A stretch of DNA of 64,000 nt from Alphaproteobacteria bacterium (GCA_016869765.1 VGES01000006.1:40719-104718); one strand, 5' to 3'. Shown: positions 51,045 through 60,613, numbered from the stretch's first letter. Program-made: numbers and translations. Notes: generated by a model from the sequence alone, not told the origin.

Positions 51045-53189
51045 CTACGAAGCGGCAGCGCGTTTGGCGCGACTCTTGGCCTTGGGCGCCCGGGCCTCGC
51101 CCGCGGCGGCCTCCCGCGACTTCGACGGGGCCGGCGGCTTCTTTCCCTTGCCCTCGTCGATCGAGCGCTTCAGCGCATCCATCAGGTTGATCACCTTGCC
51201 GCGTTCGGGGGCCTTGCTGATCACCGGCTTGGTCCCCTTGACCTTGGCCTTCACGACTTCCATCAGCGCCAACTGGTACTGATCGACGAACTCGGTGGTG
51301 TCGAATTTGCCGCCGTACTGATCGATCAGCTGTTCGGCCAGTTTCAGCGCGCCCTTTTCGACCGCGCCATCGTTGATCTCGGCAAAATACTCCTGATGCG
51401 CACGCACTTCGGCGGCGCTGCGCAACGTGTTGAGGACGAAACCTTTGTCGCGGGGCATCAGCAGCACGATCCGTTCGCGCCCACCCATGACGACGCGAGC
51501 CACGGCCGCCTTCTTGCGTTGCGCCATCGCGAGCTGGACGACGCGGTACGTTTCTTCGGCAACCGGGCCATCCGGCGCCAGATAATAGGGCGTGTCCAAG
51601 TACATCGGGTCGACGTCGGCCGCATCGACGAACTCCTCGATCGTGATGGTCTTGGACGACTCGACTTCGACCTCGTCGAGCTCCTCGTCGCTGAAGACGA
51701 CGTACTGATCCTTCTCGAACTCGTAGCCCTTGACCAAGTCCTTTCGGTCGACGACACCCAGTTCCGGGTCGTGCGGTTTCATCTGGATTCGGTTCTTGGT
51801 GTCTTTGTGCAACCAATGAAAGTGTCCGGCGTAGCGCAATTTGTGATTGGCGGTCTCGCCCAGGACGAGGGCGCCGAGCCCGCCGGCCGCCTTCGACTCA
51901 TCGAACCCGACGACGACGAACTCCCCGGCGTGGGCACCCTTGGTCTTGAGCCACTCGCGCCCGCGACCCGAGGTGTAGGGCGAATCGCGCCGCTTGGAGA
52001 TGATGCCCTCGAGACCGAGGTTGGCGGCCTGAGCGAAGAACTCGTGGCCGCTACCCTCGGTGTGGTCGCTGTACTGCAGCGCCGAGGAGCCGTCGAGATG
52101 ATCCTGCAGCACGCCGAGGAGTGCGGTCTTGCGCCGCTCCAGCGGCACGGCCCGTAGGTCATGGCCGTCCAGATAAGGGAGGTCGAAGGCAAAGAAGACC
52201 ATTCGATGGTCGTCTCCCGCCGCCAGGGCCTCCTGCAGAGCGGGAAAGCTAGTGGCGCCGTTCGGCAACTGCACGCACACCTCACCGTCGATCACGGCCT
52301 CGCGACAAGGGAGCTTTGCGAAGGCTTCGGCCAGAGCGCCGTAGCGATCCGTCCAGTCGTGGCCATTGCGCGTGCGCAACACGACCTTGCCTCCAGCGAT
52401 GTGGGCGATCGTCCGGTAGCCGTCGAACTTGATCTCGTGCAGCCATTCGCGGCCCTCGGGAGGTTCGTCGACCAGAGTCGCCAAAGCGGGTTCGAGGCGG
52501 TCGGGCATGGTCGCGGGCTTGGCCCCAGGGAGCTTTTCCGCCCGCGGACGGGCCGCGCGCGTGCGCGGGGCTGGAGCCAATCGCGCTTCGAGTTCGGCCA
52601 CCGTGCGCCCGGAGACGACGCTCCGCGGAGCGTCCTCGGTGATGATGCCCTCGGACTCGGGCCTGGCGTAGATGTCGCGTTCCTTGACGAGCAACCAGTC
52701 CTTCACGCCGGCGCGTCCGCCCTTGAGTTTGACCAGGGCGAAGCCGCCCTTGAGCTTCTCGCCGTCGAGCCGAAATTTTAGGTGCCCGGCAGCGATGTCG
52801 CTCGCTGGGTCCTCGCTCATCGGCACCCATCGCCCCGTGTCCCACAGGATCACCGGCCCGCCGCCGTATTCGCCCTCGGGGATCAATCCTTCGAACCGTC
52901 CGTAGGTCACCGGATGGTCTTCGGTATGGACGGCCAGGCGTTTGATTTTGGGATCCAGGCTCGGGCCACGCGTGACCGCCCAGCTCTTGAGCACGCCACC
53001 CAGTTCGAGGCGAAGGTCGTAATGCAGCCGCGTGGCATCGTGCATCTGCACGACGAAGAGATCGCCCGCCGTCGACGGTGCGCCGCGATCCGGTTCCGGA
53101 GTGACCTGAAAATCGCGCTTGGCGCGGTACTCGGCCAAGCGATCGCCCTTTGACGATCCCTTGACCATGCTGCGACGACGGCCCGCCAT
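51045..53189 (-). CDS. LigD (phosphoesterase-ligase) fused in frame to Ku
   Basis: A 714-residue protein. Residues about 15-190 are the LigD 3'-phosphoesterase domain (QMHDATRLHYDLRLEL, EGEYGGGPVILWDTGRW). Residues 225-425 are the ATP-dependent ligase domain, with the adenylating lysine K254 in EIKFDGYR and motif V LKTKGAHAGEFVVVGF. The OB-fold stops at GALVLGETANHKLRYAGH (residue 456), before motif VI. At once the Ku protein begins: FHWLHKDTKNRIQMKPHDPELG, DLVKGYEFEKDQYVVFSDEELDEV, STKTI-like SSKTITIEEFVDAADVDPMYLDTPYYLAPDG, LPRDKG-like LMPRDKGFVLNTLR. Missing are the rest of the OB-fold, the polymerase domain, and the first 35-40 residues of Ku. The Ku bridge and C-terminal lysine-rich tail remain. 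It may be a deletion product; ligase activity without motif VI is doubtful. Confidence 0.85.
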   Translation of the reverse strand: MAGRRRSMVKGSSKGDRLAEYRAKRDFQVTPEPDRGAPSTAGDLFVVQMHDATRLHYDLRLELGGVLKSWAVTRGPSLDPKIKRLAVHTEDHPVTYGRFEGLIPEGEYGGGPVILWDTGRWVPMSEDPASDIAAGHLKFRLDGEKLKGGFALVKLKGGRAGVKDWLLVKERDIYARPESEGIITEDAPRSVVSGRTVAELEARLAPAPRTRAARPRAEKLPGAKPATMPDRLEPALATLVDEPPEGREWLHEIKFDGYRTIAHIAGGKVVLRTRNGHDWTDRYGALAEAFAKLPCREAVIDGEVCVQLPNGATSFPALQEALAAGDDHRMVFFAFDLPYLDGHDLRAVPLERRKTALLGVLQDHLDGSSALQYSDHTEGSGHEFFAQAANLGLEGIISKRRDSPYTSGRGREWLKTKGAHAGEFVVVGFDESKAAGGLGALVLGETANHKLRYAGHFHWLHKDTKNRIQMKPHDPELGVVDRKDLVKGYEFEKDQYVVFSDEELDEVEVESSKTITIEEFVDAADVDPMYLDTPYYLAPDGPVAEETYRVVQLAMAQRKKAAVARVVMGGRERIVLLMPRDKGFVLNTLRSAAEVRAHQEYFAEINDGAVEKGALKLAEQLIDQYGGKFDTTEFVDQYQLALMEVVKAKVKGTKPVISKAPERGKVINLMDALKRSIDEGKGKKPPAPSKSREAAAGEARAPKAKSRAKRAAAS

Positions 53190-53201
53190 CGCTCGCCGGA
53201 T

Positions 53202-53642
53202 CTAGAAAACGCTGGCGGCGTTGATCTTGGTGAGCGCTTCTTTGTCGTCCTTCGCTTCGGCCAACATGTGCTTCAAGACATCACCGATCGACAGCACGCC
53301 GACGACTCGGCCCTGGTCGACCACCGGCATGTGGCGAAAGCCGCGCTGCTGCATCGTTCGAAACACGTCATCGACGCTGGTCTGTGGGCGACAGGCGACG
53401 ATCTTCTTGGTCACGTATTCATCGACCTTGGCGCCGTGCGTCAGATCTTTTTCGGACGCAACCGCCTTGACGATATCGCGTTCGGTCAGGACGCCGACGA
53501 ACATTCCATCGTGGGCGACGACCATCAGGAGTCCGATACGGTTCTCTGCCAGTTTCTTGGCGGCGGCGATCATCGTCGCTTCGGGCTCGATCGTGATGAC
53601 GGGCCCCTTTTTCGAGCGAATGATGACTTCGACGGACGACAT
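53202..53642 (-). CDS. CBS-domain protein
   Basis: A 146-residue protein with two CBS repeats: MIAAAKKLAENRIGLLMVVAHDGMFVGVLTERDIVKAVAS and SVDDVFRTMQQRGFRHMPVVDQGRVVGVLSIGDVLKHMLAEAK. The pair forms a Bateman module that senses adenosine nucleotides. The ATG at 53642 is chosen because it precedes SSVEVIIRSKKG; an upstream extension adds eight unrelated residues. It lies upstream of the LigD-Ku gene on the same strand with a 12-base gap, so it may be in the same operon. Confidence 0.87.
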   Translation of the reverse strand: MSSVEVIIRSKKGPVITIEPEATMIAAAKKLAENRIGLLMVVAHDGMFVGVLTERDIVKAVASEKDLTHGAKVDEYVTKKIVACRPQTSVDDVFRTMQQRGFRHMPVVDQGRVVGVLSIGDVLKHMLAEAKDDKEALTKINAASVF

Positions 53643-53783
53643 GCGGCTCTCCCGGTGGGCGCGCATTATGCCCTAGTCTGCCGCTCGGCCACCATCCGTG
53701 CTCACCCGGATTGCCTTGACCTGGCGCACTGGCCCGCCATTTATTGACATCAGGATCACTATGCCAACGTCGCGAGGACCCCG

Positions 53784-54902
53784 ATGGATGCCCAGTTTCG
53801 CCACCCCATGCTGGCGGCCCCCAACCATGACGAGAGCCGACGCCAGGACTTTATCGTCACGTTTTCCCGTCATCTCGCCCAGGAAGTGCAACCGGGCAAC
53901 CGCCTGATCTTCGAACGCTCGGTCGAGCCCGCGTTTCGCAAGAAGAACAAACGACGGCCGAACCGGACCGAGGTGCGGCGGGCCCTGAATGACGTCGGCT
54001 ATTGGCAGGCGTTCTCCTCACTCAAGCGCTCGATGCAGGAAATGCTGTTCGACTCGGTGGGCGAGAGTGTCGAGCGCCAGCTGCCCGCATTGATCGCACG
54101 GGCCAAGGACAGGGGGCGGGCGAGGGGTACCCTGACGCTCGATGCCAAGATCAAGGCCCCGCGCTATCTGACCGCCGTCGACATCCATTGCATGCCCGGG
54201 AACTATCACAGCGAGATCACGCGCGACGATGTCTACGCCGGCGCGTTGTTCGATCGTGGCATCTACCTCTACGGCATGGGCGGCTTGGGGCCGCAGAACG
54301 ACGACATGGGCAATTCGATGACGGCGTGGCTCAAGAGCCGTTTCCCGAAACTCTCGCCCAAGCGCATCCTCGATATGGGTTGCTCGGCCGGGACCAACAC
54401 GGTGCCCTACGCCCGAGCGTTCCCGAAGGCCGAGATCCACGCCATCGATGTCGCGGCCCCGCAACTCCGTTATGCCCACGCGCGCGCGGAAGCCTTGGGG
54501 GCCGCCGTGCACTTCAGCCAGCGCGACGCGACGAAGAGCGGATTTCCCGCCGGCTCGTTCGATCTCGTCGTCTCCCACATCCTCGGTCACGAAACTGCGA
54601 CGACGGCGTTCAAGGACATCGTCAAAGAGAGCTTCCGTTTGCTCGCACCGGGCGGGCTCATGGTGCACATCGAAACCGACTGGGCGACCAAGGACGATCC
54701 GTTCAACCAATCGGTGCTCGACTGGGAGACCCACTACAACGCCGAACCGTTCAAGACGACATTGGACGAACTCGATTTGAAGAAGGTTGCGGTCGCAGCC
54801 GGGTTCAAGGCGACGAACGTCTTATTCGACAAGGTCCCGTCCGTCCGGGCCGGTGTGAAGTACTACCGAGGTCGCTGGATCGCGTTCGCCGCGCGCAAAT
54901 AG
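53784..54902 (+). CDS. Class I SAM-dependent methyltransferase with N-terminal helical domain (paralogue A)
   Basis: A 372-residue protein. An N-terminal helical region (about 1-130; RRQDFIVTFSRHLAQEV, FRKKNKRRPNRTEVRRALNDVGYWQAFSSLKRSMQEML) precedes a shared motif, APRYLTAVDIHCMPGNYH at about residue 128. Next is a Rossmann methyltransferase with ILDMGCSAGTNTVPYA (motif I), IHAIDVAAPQLRYAHA (motif II) and FDLVVSHILGHET (motif IV). The APRYLTAVDIH motif also occurs in paralogue B. The substrate is unknown. It is convergent with its paralogue, with 15 bases between them. Confidence 0.8.
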   Translation: MDAQFRHPMLAAPNHDESRRQDFIVTFSRHLAQEVQPGNRLIFERSVEPAFRKKNKRRPNRTEVRRALNDVGYWQAFSSLKRSMQEMLFDSVGESVERQLPALIARAKDRGRARGTLTLDAKIKAPRYLTAVDIHCMPGNYHSEITRDDVYAGALFDRGIYLYGMGGLGPQNDDMGNSMTAWLKSRFPKLSPKRILDMGCSAGTNTVPYARAFPKAEIHAIDVAAPQLRYAHARAEALGAAVHFSQRDATKSGFPAGSFDLVVSHILGHETATTAFKDIVKESFRLLAPGGLMVHIETDWATKDDPFNQSVLDWETHYNAEPFKTTLDELDLKKVAVAAGFKATNVLFDKVPSVRAGVKYYRGRWIAFAARK

Positions 54903-54917
54903 CGTCGCGGCGAACAC

Positions 54918-56063
54918 CTATTTGACCGCGCCGTTGACGTAGAGGATCTCGGCGTAGGTCTTGGGCTTCGGCCCCGGGTCGACGAGTTGGAGGCGGCGAT
55001 CGAGCGTTCCCAGCATCGGCATCTGGGGAAACGACTTTTCTTTGTGGAAGCCGCACTCGACCGCCAGCGCCTGCATCTCGGTCTCGTGCATCAATTGCAT
55101 GTAGGGCTCGGCGTTGTAGTGGGCCCCCCAGGCGTGCCACTGCGCGTCGAAAGGTTCCTTGGCGAAGTATTGGCGCGACTCGCAGTGTGCCATCACGCCG
55201 CCCGGCCGCAGGAGCCGCTTGCACTCGCGGAAGATGTTGCGGATCGCCTTGGCCGAGGTCTCGTGCAGCACGATCGTCGAGACGACGAGGTCGAAGGACT
55301 CGTCGTCAAAATCGGTGCGCTCGGCATTCTGTTGCGAGTAGTGCGCGGCGATCCCCGCCATTTCGGACCTTGCGTGCGCGTAACGCAGGCACGGTGCGGC
55401 GACGTCGATGGCATGGACCTCGGCGTCCGGAAACGCCTTGGCGTAACCGAGGGTCGAGTGACCGACGGTGCAGCCCATGTCGAGCAGGCGGCGGACCTCG
55501 AGCGTGGGAAAGTTCCGTTTCACGAAGGCGGACAGCGCCAACCCCACCTCGTCGCAGTTTGCGCCCTTGTAACCATGAGTCGTGATCGCCCGGTCGTAGA
55601 GCGCGCCGGCAAACACATCTTCACCGCTCGATTGGGTGTGGTAGTTGCCGGGCATACAGTGGATGTCGACGGCCGTCAGGTATCTTGGGGCTTGGATGCG
55701 CGAGTCCAGTCGCAGGGAACCCTTCTGGCGATTCTTGGTTGCCTCGTGACGGGCGAGGGCGGCGAGTTCGGGGCCCTGACGATCGACGATGTCGGCAACC
55801 GAGTCCCACATGCCTTCCTGCTGCAGCCGGCGGAGCGCACTAGACCACTGGTAGCTGCTCCCGCCCTTGAACATGTCCCACAACTCGTGACGGTCGGGGG
55901 CGCGACCGTTCTTCACCGTAAAGCGGGGTTTCAGAACGCGGCGGTAGATCTCGCGGTTGCCTTCCATGACCGCGCCATTGACGAATTTTCGCACCGCCGC
56001 CGAGTGCTCCTGGCGAGCGCGTTCGTCGTGCAACGGTTTGAGCAGCATGGTCTGGCGATTCAC
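54918..56063 (-). CDS. Class I SAM-dependent methyltransferase with N-terminal helical domain (paralogue B)
   Basis: A 381-residue paralogue of the convergent gene. N-terminal helices (QEHSAAVRKFVNGAVMEGNREIYRRVLKPRFTVKNGRAPDRHELWDMFKGGSSYQWSSALRRLQQEGM) lead to the same APRYLTAVDIHCMPGNYH motif, then LLDMGCTVGHSTLGYA, VHAIDVAAPCLRYAHA and FDLVVSTIVLHET of the methyltransferase core. The proline-, aromatic- and histidine-rich conserved motif outside the cofactor site may bind substrate. It is divergent from the MDR gene at 56130. Confidence 0.8.
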   Translation of the reverse strand: MNRQTMLLKPLHDERARQEHSAAVRKFVNGAVMEGNREIYRRVLKPRFTVKNGRAPDRHELWDMFKGGSSYQWSSALRRLQQEGMWDSVADIVDRQGPELAALARHEATKNRQKGSLRLDSRIQAPRYLTAVDIHCMPGNYHTQSSGEDVFAGALYDRAITTHGYKGANCDEVGLALSAFVKRNFPTLEVRRLLDMGCTVGHSTLGYAKAFPDAEVHAIDVAAPCLRYAHARSEMAGIAAHYSQQNAERTDFDDESFDLVVSTIVLHETSAKAIRNIFRECKRLLRPGGVMAHCESRQYFAKEPFDAQWHAWGAHYNAEPYMQLMHETEMQALAVECGFHKEKSFPQMPMLGTLDRRLQLVDPGPKPKTYAEILYVNGAVK

Positions 56064-56129
56064 GGGTTCCTCCGTCGTCCGCCCCTAGTATAAGAGACGA
56101 CCGAGTTTTTCCCAGGCGATGGACCCCCG

Positions 56130-57179
56130 ATGCCCGAACATCAGCGCTACGTGTTGGCCGCTTATCCCAACGGTTTGCCCAAAGAGACCGACTTTCGCCT
56201 CGAGACGGGGCCGCTGCCCACGACAGGACAAGGCGAAATGCTGGTGCGGGTGATCTTCATCGGGCTCGAGCCGCGGTTGCGGCTCATGATGAACCCGACC
56301 AATGAGTCCAACCGGGCGATGCGACCCGAGGGCGGCATCACCGACATCGGGAAACTGATGCCGGGGACGGTGTTGGGCGAGGTGGTTGAATCCAAGGCTG
56401 CGGAGTTCTCCCCGGGCGATCTCGTCGAGGGGTTCTTGGGCTGGCAGAACTACGCGGTCTGCAGTCCGCGGGGCTACAACAGGCGGAACAACCCGGCCGG
56501 CATCACGCGTTGTGACCCGGCGCAGGGGCCCCTGTCGGCCAAGGTCAGCGTGCTCGGCACCCCCGGTCTCACCGCGATTCTCGCGCTGCGCCACGAGGGG
56601 CGCCTCAAGGCGGGGGAAACCATGGTCGTGACCAGCGCCGCGGGCACGGTAGGCGCGATCGCGGCACAACTCGGAAAACTCGCCGGGGCGAGAGTCGTTG
56701 GACTCACCTCGACCGATGCCAAGGCGAAGTGGCTAACCGATGAACTTCGGCTGGATGCCGCGATCAACTATCGCTCGACCAAAGACCTGGCGGCGGCGAT
56801 CCACGCGGCGTGCCCCAATGGTGTCGACTATCACTTCGACAACGTCGGCGGCGACATGGCCGCGACTGTCAACCGTCTTCTCAATCCCGGTGGGCGCGTG
56901 ACCCGCTGCGGCATCGTCGCCAAGTACAATCTGACCGACAAGGAATGGCACCAATCCAAGGAGTTCGCGGGTCAGTTCACGGTCCACGACCATGTCGCGG
57001 AATACGACGAGGCGCGGCGCGAGTTGTCGCGTTTGCTGAAGGCGGGAAAGCTCCGGTGCCCGGAGAAGATCTTCGACGGCATCGCGGAGACGCCGCGCGC
57101 GTTCATCGGCCTTCTTAAAGGCGAGAATATCGGCAAGTGGTTGGTGCGCCTCGGGCCTGACCCCGTGCCCCGCGCATGA
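56130..57179 (+). CDS. NADP-dependent oxidoreductase (MDR; CurA/prostaglandin reductase-like)
   Basis: A 349-residue medium-chain dehydrogenase without zinc ligands: VRVIFIGLEPRLRLMMNP, GTVLGEVVESKAAEFSPGDLVEGFLGWQNYAV, VTSAAGTVGAIAAQLGKLAGARVVGLTST (nucleotide site, AAGTVG) and YHFDNVGGDMAATVNRLLNPGGRV. It reduces activated double bonds of enones such as curcumin or prostaglandins; the physiological substrate is unknown. Its stop overlaps the oligopeptidase start (ATGA), so they are cotranslated. Confidence 0.88.
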   Translation: MPEHQRYVLAAYPNGLPKETDFRLETGPLPTTGQGEMLVRVIFIGLEPRLRLMMNPTNESNRAMRPEGGITDIGKLMPGTVLGEVVESKAAEFSPGDLVEGFLGWQNYAVCSPRGYNRRNNPAGITRCDPAQGPLSAKVSVLGTPGLTAILALRHEGRLKAGETMVVTSAAGTVGAIAAQLGKLAGARVVGLTSTDAKAKWLTDELRLDAAINYRSTKDLAAAIHAACPNGVDYHFDNVGGDMAATVNRLLNPGGRVTRCGIVAKYNLTDKEWHQSKEFAGQFTVHDHVAEYDEARRELSRLLKAGKLRCPEKIFDGIAETPRAFIGLLKGENIGKWLVRLGPDPVPRA

Positions 57180-59245
57180 GTCTGCCGCAGCCGACGCGTT
57201 CGCCCCCCGTCGCGCGGCGCGACGAAACATGCGCCGATGAATATGCGTGGCTGCGAGACAGCCGCTGGCAGCGGGTGCTGCGTGATCCCGGGGTCCTCGA
57301 TCCGGAGATTCGGACGCATCTCGAGGCGGAGAACGCCTATGCCGCCGCGTTCTTCGAACCGCTTCAACCGCTGATCGCGACGCTGAAGGGCGAGATGCGG
57401 GCGCGTCTCAAGGAGGACGATGTGTCCGTCCCCGTGCCGGATGGTCCGTTCAACTACGCCCAGCGGTATCAGGCGGGCGCGCAACACCCGCTCTATGTAC
57501 GTTATGACGCCGCTGGCGCGGAGCAGGTCCTGCTCGATGCGCAGGCGGCGGCGTCGGGGCATGGATTTTTCCGGATCGGTCGCGTGCGGCAGAGCCGCGA
57601 CCACCGGCGCCTGGCGTTTTCGGTCGATACCTCGGGTGGCGAGCGTTACGCGCTGCACGTGCGCGATCTTGCGAGCGGGCTAGCGATCGGCACGTCGGCC
57701 GACGATGTCCACGGCTTCGGAGATCTCGTGTGGGCCACCGATGGTTCGCTGTTCTACACCCGTCTCGATGAACACCAACGGCCTCGCTGGGTGTATCGAC
57801 GATTCCCCGGGTCCTCGCGTCCCGATCAGTCGGTCTATGAAGAAGGCGATCCAGCGTTCTATCTCTCGATCAGCGCCAGCGACAGCGGCCGATTCCTCGT
57901 GATCGAGGCGAGTGATCACGCGATGACGACCGAAGTGCGGCTGCTCGATCTCGCTCGCCCTGACGACCCCTCGCGCCTGATTGCGGCCCGCGATCCGGGC
58001 GTTTCCTACAGCGTCGCCGATCACGGCGAGACATTGTTCGTACTCACCAACGCCGACGGGGCCGAAGACTTCAAGATTGCCACGGCGGCCTTGTCCTCAC
58101 CGGATCGGGCGGGCTGGCGTGACTTGGTGGCGCATCGCGCCGGCGTCTACCTCCGGCAAATGACCGTGTTCGCGCGCCACCTGGTGCGCTACGAGCGTGA
58201 GGACGCTTTGCCGCGCCTTGTGGTGCGCGAACTGGTCTCCGGCCAGGAACATGCGATCGCCTTCGATGAGGAGGCCTATGAGCTTGGTCTCGTCGACGAC
58301 ATGCCGTTCGCGGGTTCGACGTTGCGTTTCACCTATGCTTCGCCGGCAACGTCCCAGCGGATCTTCGACTACGACATGGCGACCAGGGTCAGGCTCCTTC
58401 GCAAGGAGCAAGAGGTCCCGAGCGGCCACGATCCATCCCGCTACGTCGTGCGTCGGTTGAGTGCGCCGACGCCGGATGGCGAGCAGGTTCCGATCACGAT
58501 CCTGCATCGGCGGGATCAGGCCCTCGACGGCACGAGTCCGTTGCTGCTTTATGGCTACGGCGCCTATGGCTTGACGGTGCCGACGGGTTTCAACAGCAAT
58601 CGTCTGTCGCTCGTCGATCGCGGCGTCGTCTTCGCACATGCGCACATCCGGGGCGGCATGGACCGCGGCGTGCGTTGGTATCGGGCCGGCAAACTCGAGC
58701 ACAAGACCAACACGTTCGGCGACTTTGTCGCCGTCGCCGAGTTCCTGGCGGCGCAACGCCTGATCGATCGTCGGCGTATCGCGATTCAGGGCGGCAGCGC
58801 GGGCGGCATGCTGATCGGCGCTGTGCTCAATCGCCGTCCCGACCTGTTCGCCGCGGCGCTGGCCGAAGTGCCGTTCGTCGATGTCCTCAACACGATGCTC
58901 GATGATTCCTTGCCGTTGACCCCGCCGGAGTGGAGCGAATGGGGCGACCCGATCCGCGATCCACGAGCGCGAGCACGCCTCGCCGGTTACTCGCCCTACG
59001 ACAACGTCCGGGCCCAGCCCTACCCACCCATCCTGGCAATGGCCGGGGTGAGCGATCCGCGCGTCACCTATTGGGAGCCGGCCAAGTGGGTCGCCAAACT
59101 GCGGGCGCTGAAGACCGACGCGAATCCGGTCGTGCTCAAGATGAACATGGGCGCGGGACACGGTGGGGCCTCCGGGCGTTTCGACCGGCTCGACGAGGTG
59201 GCGTACGGCTACGCTTTCGTCCTGGCGGCGTTGGACAAAGTCTGA
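57176..59245 (+). CDS. ptrB: Oligopeptidase B-type prolyl oligopeptidase (S9)
   Basis: A 689-residue serine peptidase. The beta-propeller (about 70-400) starts RRDETCADEYAWLRDSRWQ, a typical S9A opening. The catalytic hydrolase domain carries S541 in IQGGSAGGMLIGAVLNRRPDLF and H662 in NMGAGHGGASGRFD, and the conserved ARIRGG-like HAHIRGGMDRGVRWY. Oligopeptidase B cleaves after basic residues in short peptides and is cytosolic. It is translationally coupled to the MDR gene upstream. Confidence 0.93.
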   Translation: MSLPQPTRSPPVARRDETCADEYAWLRDSRWQRVLRDPGVLDPEIRTHLEAENAYAAAFFEPLQPLIATLKGEMRARLKEDDVSVPVPDGPFNYAQRYQAGAQHPLYVRYDAAGAEQVLLDAQAAASGHGFFRIGRVRQSRDHRRLAFSVDTSGGERYALHVRDLASGLAIGTSADDVHGFGDLVWATDGSLFYTRLDEHQRPRWVYRRFPGSSRPDQSVYEEGDPAFYLSISASDSGRFLVIEASDHAMTTEVRLLDLARPDDPSRLIAARDPGVSYSVADHGETLFVLTNADGAEDFKIATAALSSPDRAGWRDLVAHRAGVYLRQMTVFARHLVRYEREDALPRLVVRELVSGQEHAIAFDEEAYELGLVDDMPFAGSTLRFTYASPATSQRIFDYDMATRVRLLRKEQEVPSGHDPSRYVVRRLSAPTPDGEQVPITILHRRDQALDGTSPLLLYGYGAYGLTVPTGFNSNRLSLVDRGVVFAHAHIRGGMDRGVRWYRAGKLEHKTNTFGDFVAVAEFLAAQRLIDRRRIAIQGGSAGGMLIGAVLNRRPDLFAAALAEVPFVDVLNTMLDDSLPLTPPEWSEWGDPIRDPRARARLAGYSPYDNVRAQPYPPILAMAGVSDPRVTYWEPAKWVAKLRALKTDANPVVLKMNMGAGHGGASGRFDRLDEVAYGYAFVLAALDKV

Positions 59246-59256
59246 GGAGGAGAGCG

Positions 59257-60585
59257 ATGGGTGTCACGCAGGTTCTGGCTGAGGAGATTGCCGCCACCCG
59301 CTACGACGATATTCCCCCGGCCGCGCGGCAACAGGCCAAGCGGCTGCTGATCGATCACGTCGGCATCGCCTACATGGGCTTTCAGTTCACCGGGCGCGCG
59401 CTGGCCGATTACGCCAAGGACGTGGGCGGCACACCGGAGGCGGTGATCATCGGCGATGGCGGCCGGGTGACGGCCGAGCTGGCGGCGGGTGTCAACGCCC
59501 AGTACTGCCGCAACACCGACTTCGAGGAGACGGGGCCCGGCCTTCACGCCGGCCCGGTGATGGCGCACACCGCTTTTGCCGTCGGACAGCGGGTCGGCGC
59601 GTCGGGGCAGGACGTCCTAGCCGCGACGGCGCTCGGTTACGAACTGAACGGGCGCTTCTTCTATGCCCGACGTGACAACGACATTCGTCATTGGGCGTTG
59701 TGTGCGGCGGCTGTGGCGGCTCGCCTCCTGGATCTCTCGCCTCAGGCCATCAACCGCGCGCTCTCGATCGCTTGGGAACTGCCGACCAAGTCGCTGCTGT
59801 TCCAGTTGCCCAAGATTGCAAAACGCGTGAGTCGGCTGGGCTCGGGCAATCTCTGGCTCGGCCGTCATGGCGTACAGGCGGGGCTCATGGCGGCGCACGG
59901 GTTCGACCAATTGTCGGACGAGATCGATGTTCTCGGGTCGGAGTACCAGCTCTCCGCCCTGGTGCGATCACCGTCGCCCTATCACTACACGGCGACGGAA
60001 CTCATGCTGAAGCCGTGGCCGTCGAGCCGTCTTTGCCATGGCGCGCTGCAGATGCTGGAACGCATCGTCGCCGAGGAGCGCATCGCCCCCGAAGAGATCA
60101 CGCGTGTCCGGCTCCATCTGGCCGACCTCTATACGATCCCGCACCAGTTCGATCCGGCGCCCGACGAGTACTGGCAGGCGATCTACTCCGTGCAATGGGG
60201 CACGGCCATGGCGCTCCTCAGGTTGCCGCCCGGGCCCGCGTGGTACACGACCGAGCGGCTCCGGGATCCGGTCTCGCGGGCGTTGGCCCAGAAAATCGAA
60301 TTGGTCGAAGATCCGGAAGCCTCGGCAGCGCTGCGCACCAAGCGCTGGCTCGACATTCCCAACACCGTAGAGCTTCATGCCCGTGGGCGTGTGTTTCGCG
60401 ATCGTATCGTCTTCCACGACGTGCTCGGCAGCCCGCGAAACCCGATGCCGGAACCGATGCTCGAAGCCAAGTTCAAGCGCTTGGCCGGGGCGGTGATCGG
60501 CGAACCGAAGGCCGCGGCCCTGTTCGCCAGTCTGGCGCAATTTGAACGCTTGGCGAACGTCAACGGCGCGGCCGAACTGATGTAG
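59257..60585 (+). CDS. MmgE/PrpD-family protein
   Basis: A 442-residue protein of the MmgE/PrpD (2-methylcitrate dehydratase-like) family: RQQAKRLLIDHVGIAYMGF, VNAQYCRNTDFEETGPGLHAGPVMAHTAFAVGQRVGASGQDVLAATALGYELNGRF, and a C-terminal domain with SRLCHGALQMLERIVAEERI and SVQWGTAMALL. The family isomerises or dehydrates cis-aconitate-type acids; the exact substrate is unclear. The ATG at 59257 follows GAGGAGGAGAGC, a strong ribosome site, 11 bases after the oligopeptidase stop; the open frame further upstream is a shadow. Confidence 0.88.
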   Translation: MGVTQVLAEEIAATRYDDIPPAARQQAKRLLIDHVGIAYMGFQFTGRALADYAKDVGGTPEAVIIGDGGRVTAELAAGVNAQYCRNTDFEETGPGLHAGPVMAHTAFAVGQRVGASGQDVLAATALGYELNGRFFYARRDNDIRHWALCAAAVAARLLDLSPQAINRALSIAWELPTKSLLFQLPKIAKRVSRLGSGNLWLGRHGVQAGLMAAHGFDQLSDEIDVLGSEYQLSALVRSPSPYHYTATELMLKPWPSSRLCHGALQMLERIVAEERIAPEEITRVRLHLADLYTIPHQFDPAPDEYWQAIYSVQWGTAMALLRLPPGPAWYTTERLRDPVSRALAQKIELVEDPEASAALRTKRWLDIPNTVELHARGRVFRDRIVFHDVLGSPRNPMPEPMLEAKFKRLAGAVIGEPKAAALFASLAQFERLANVNGAAELM

Positions 60586-60613
60586 GTTTGGTCGACAAAG
60601 ACGAGGGACAGCG

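Noticed and set aside
58930..59256. Upstream extension of the MmgE/PrpD frame
   Set aside because: It overlaps the oligopeptidase gene in another frame and the ribosome site is at 59257.
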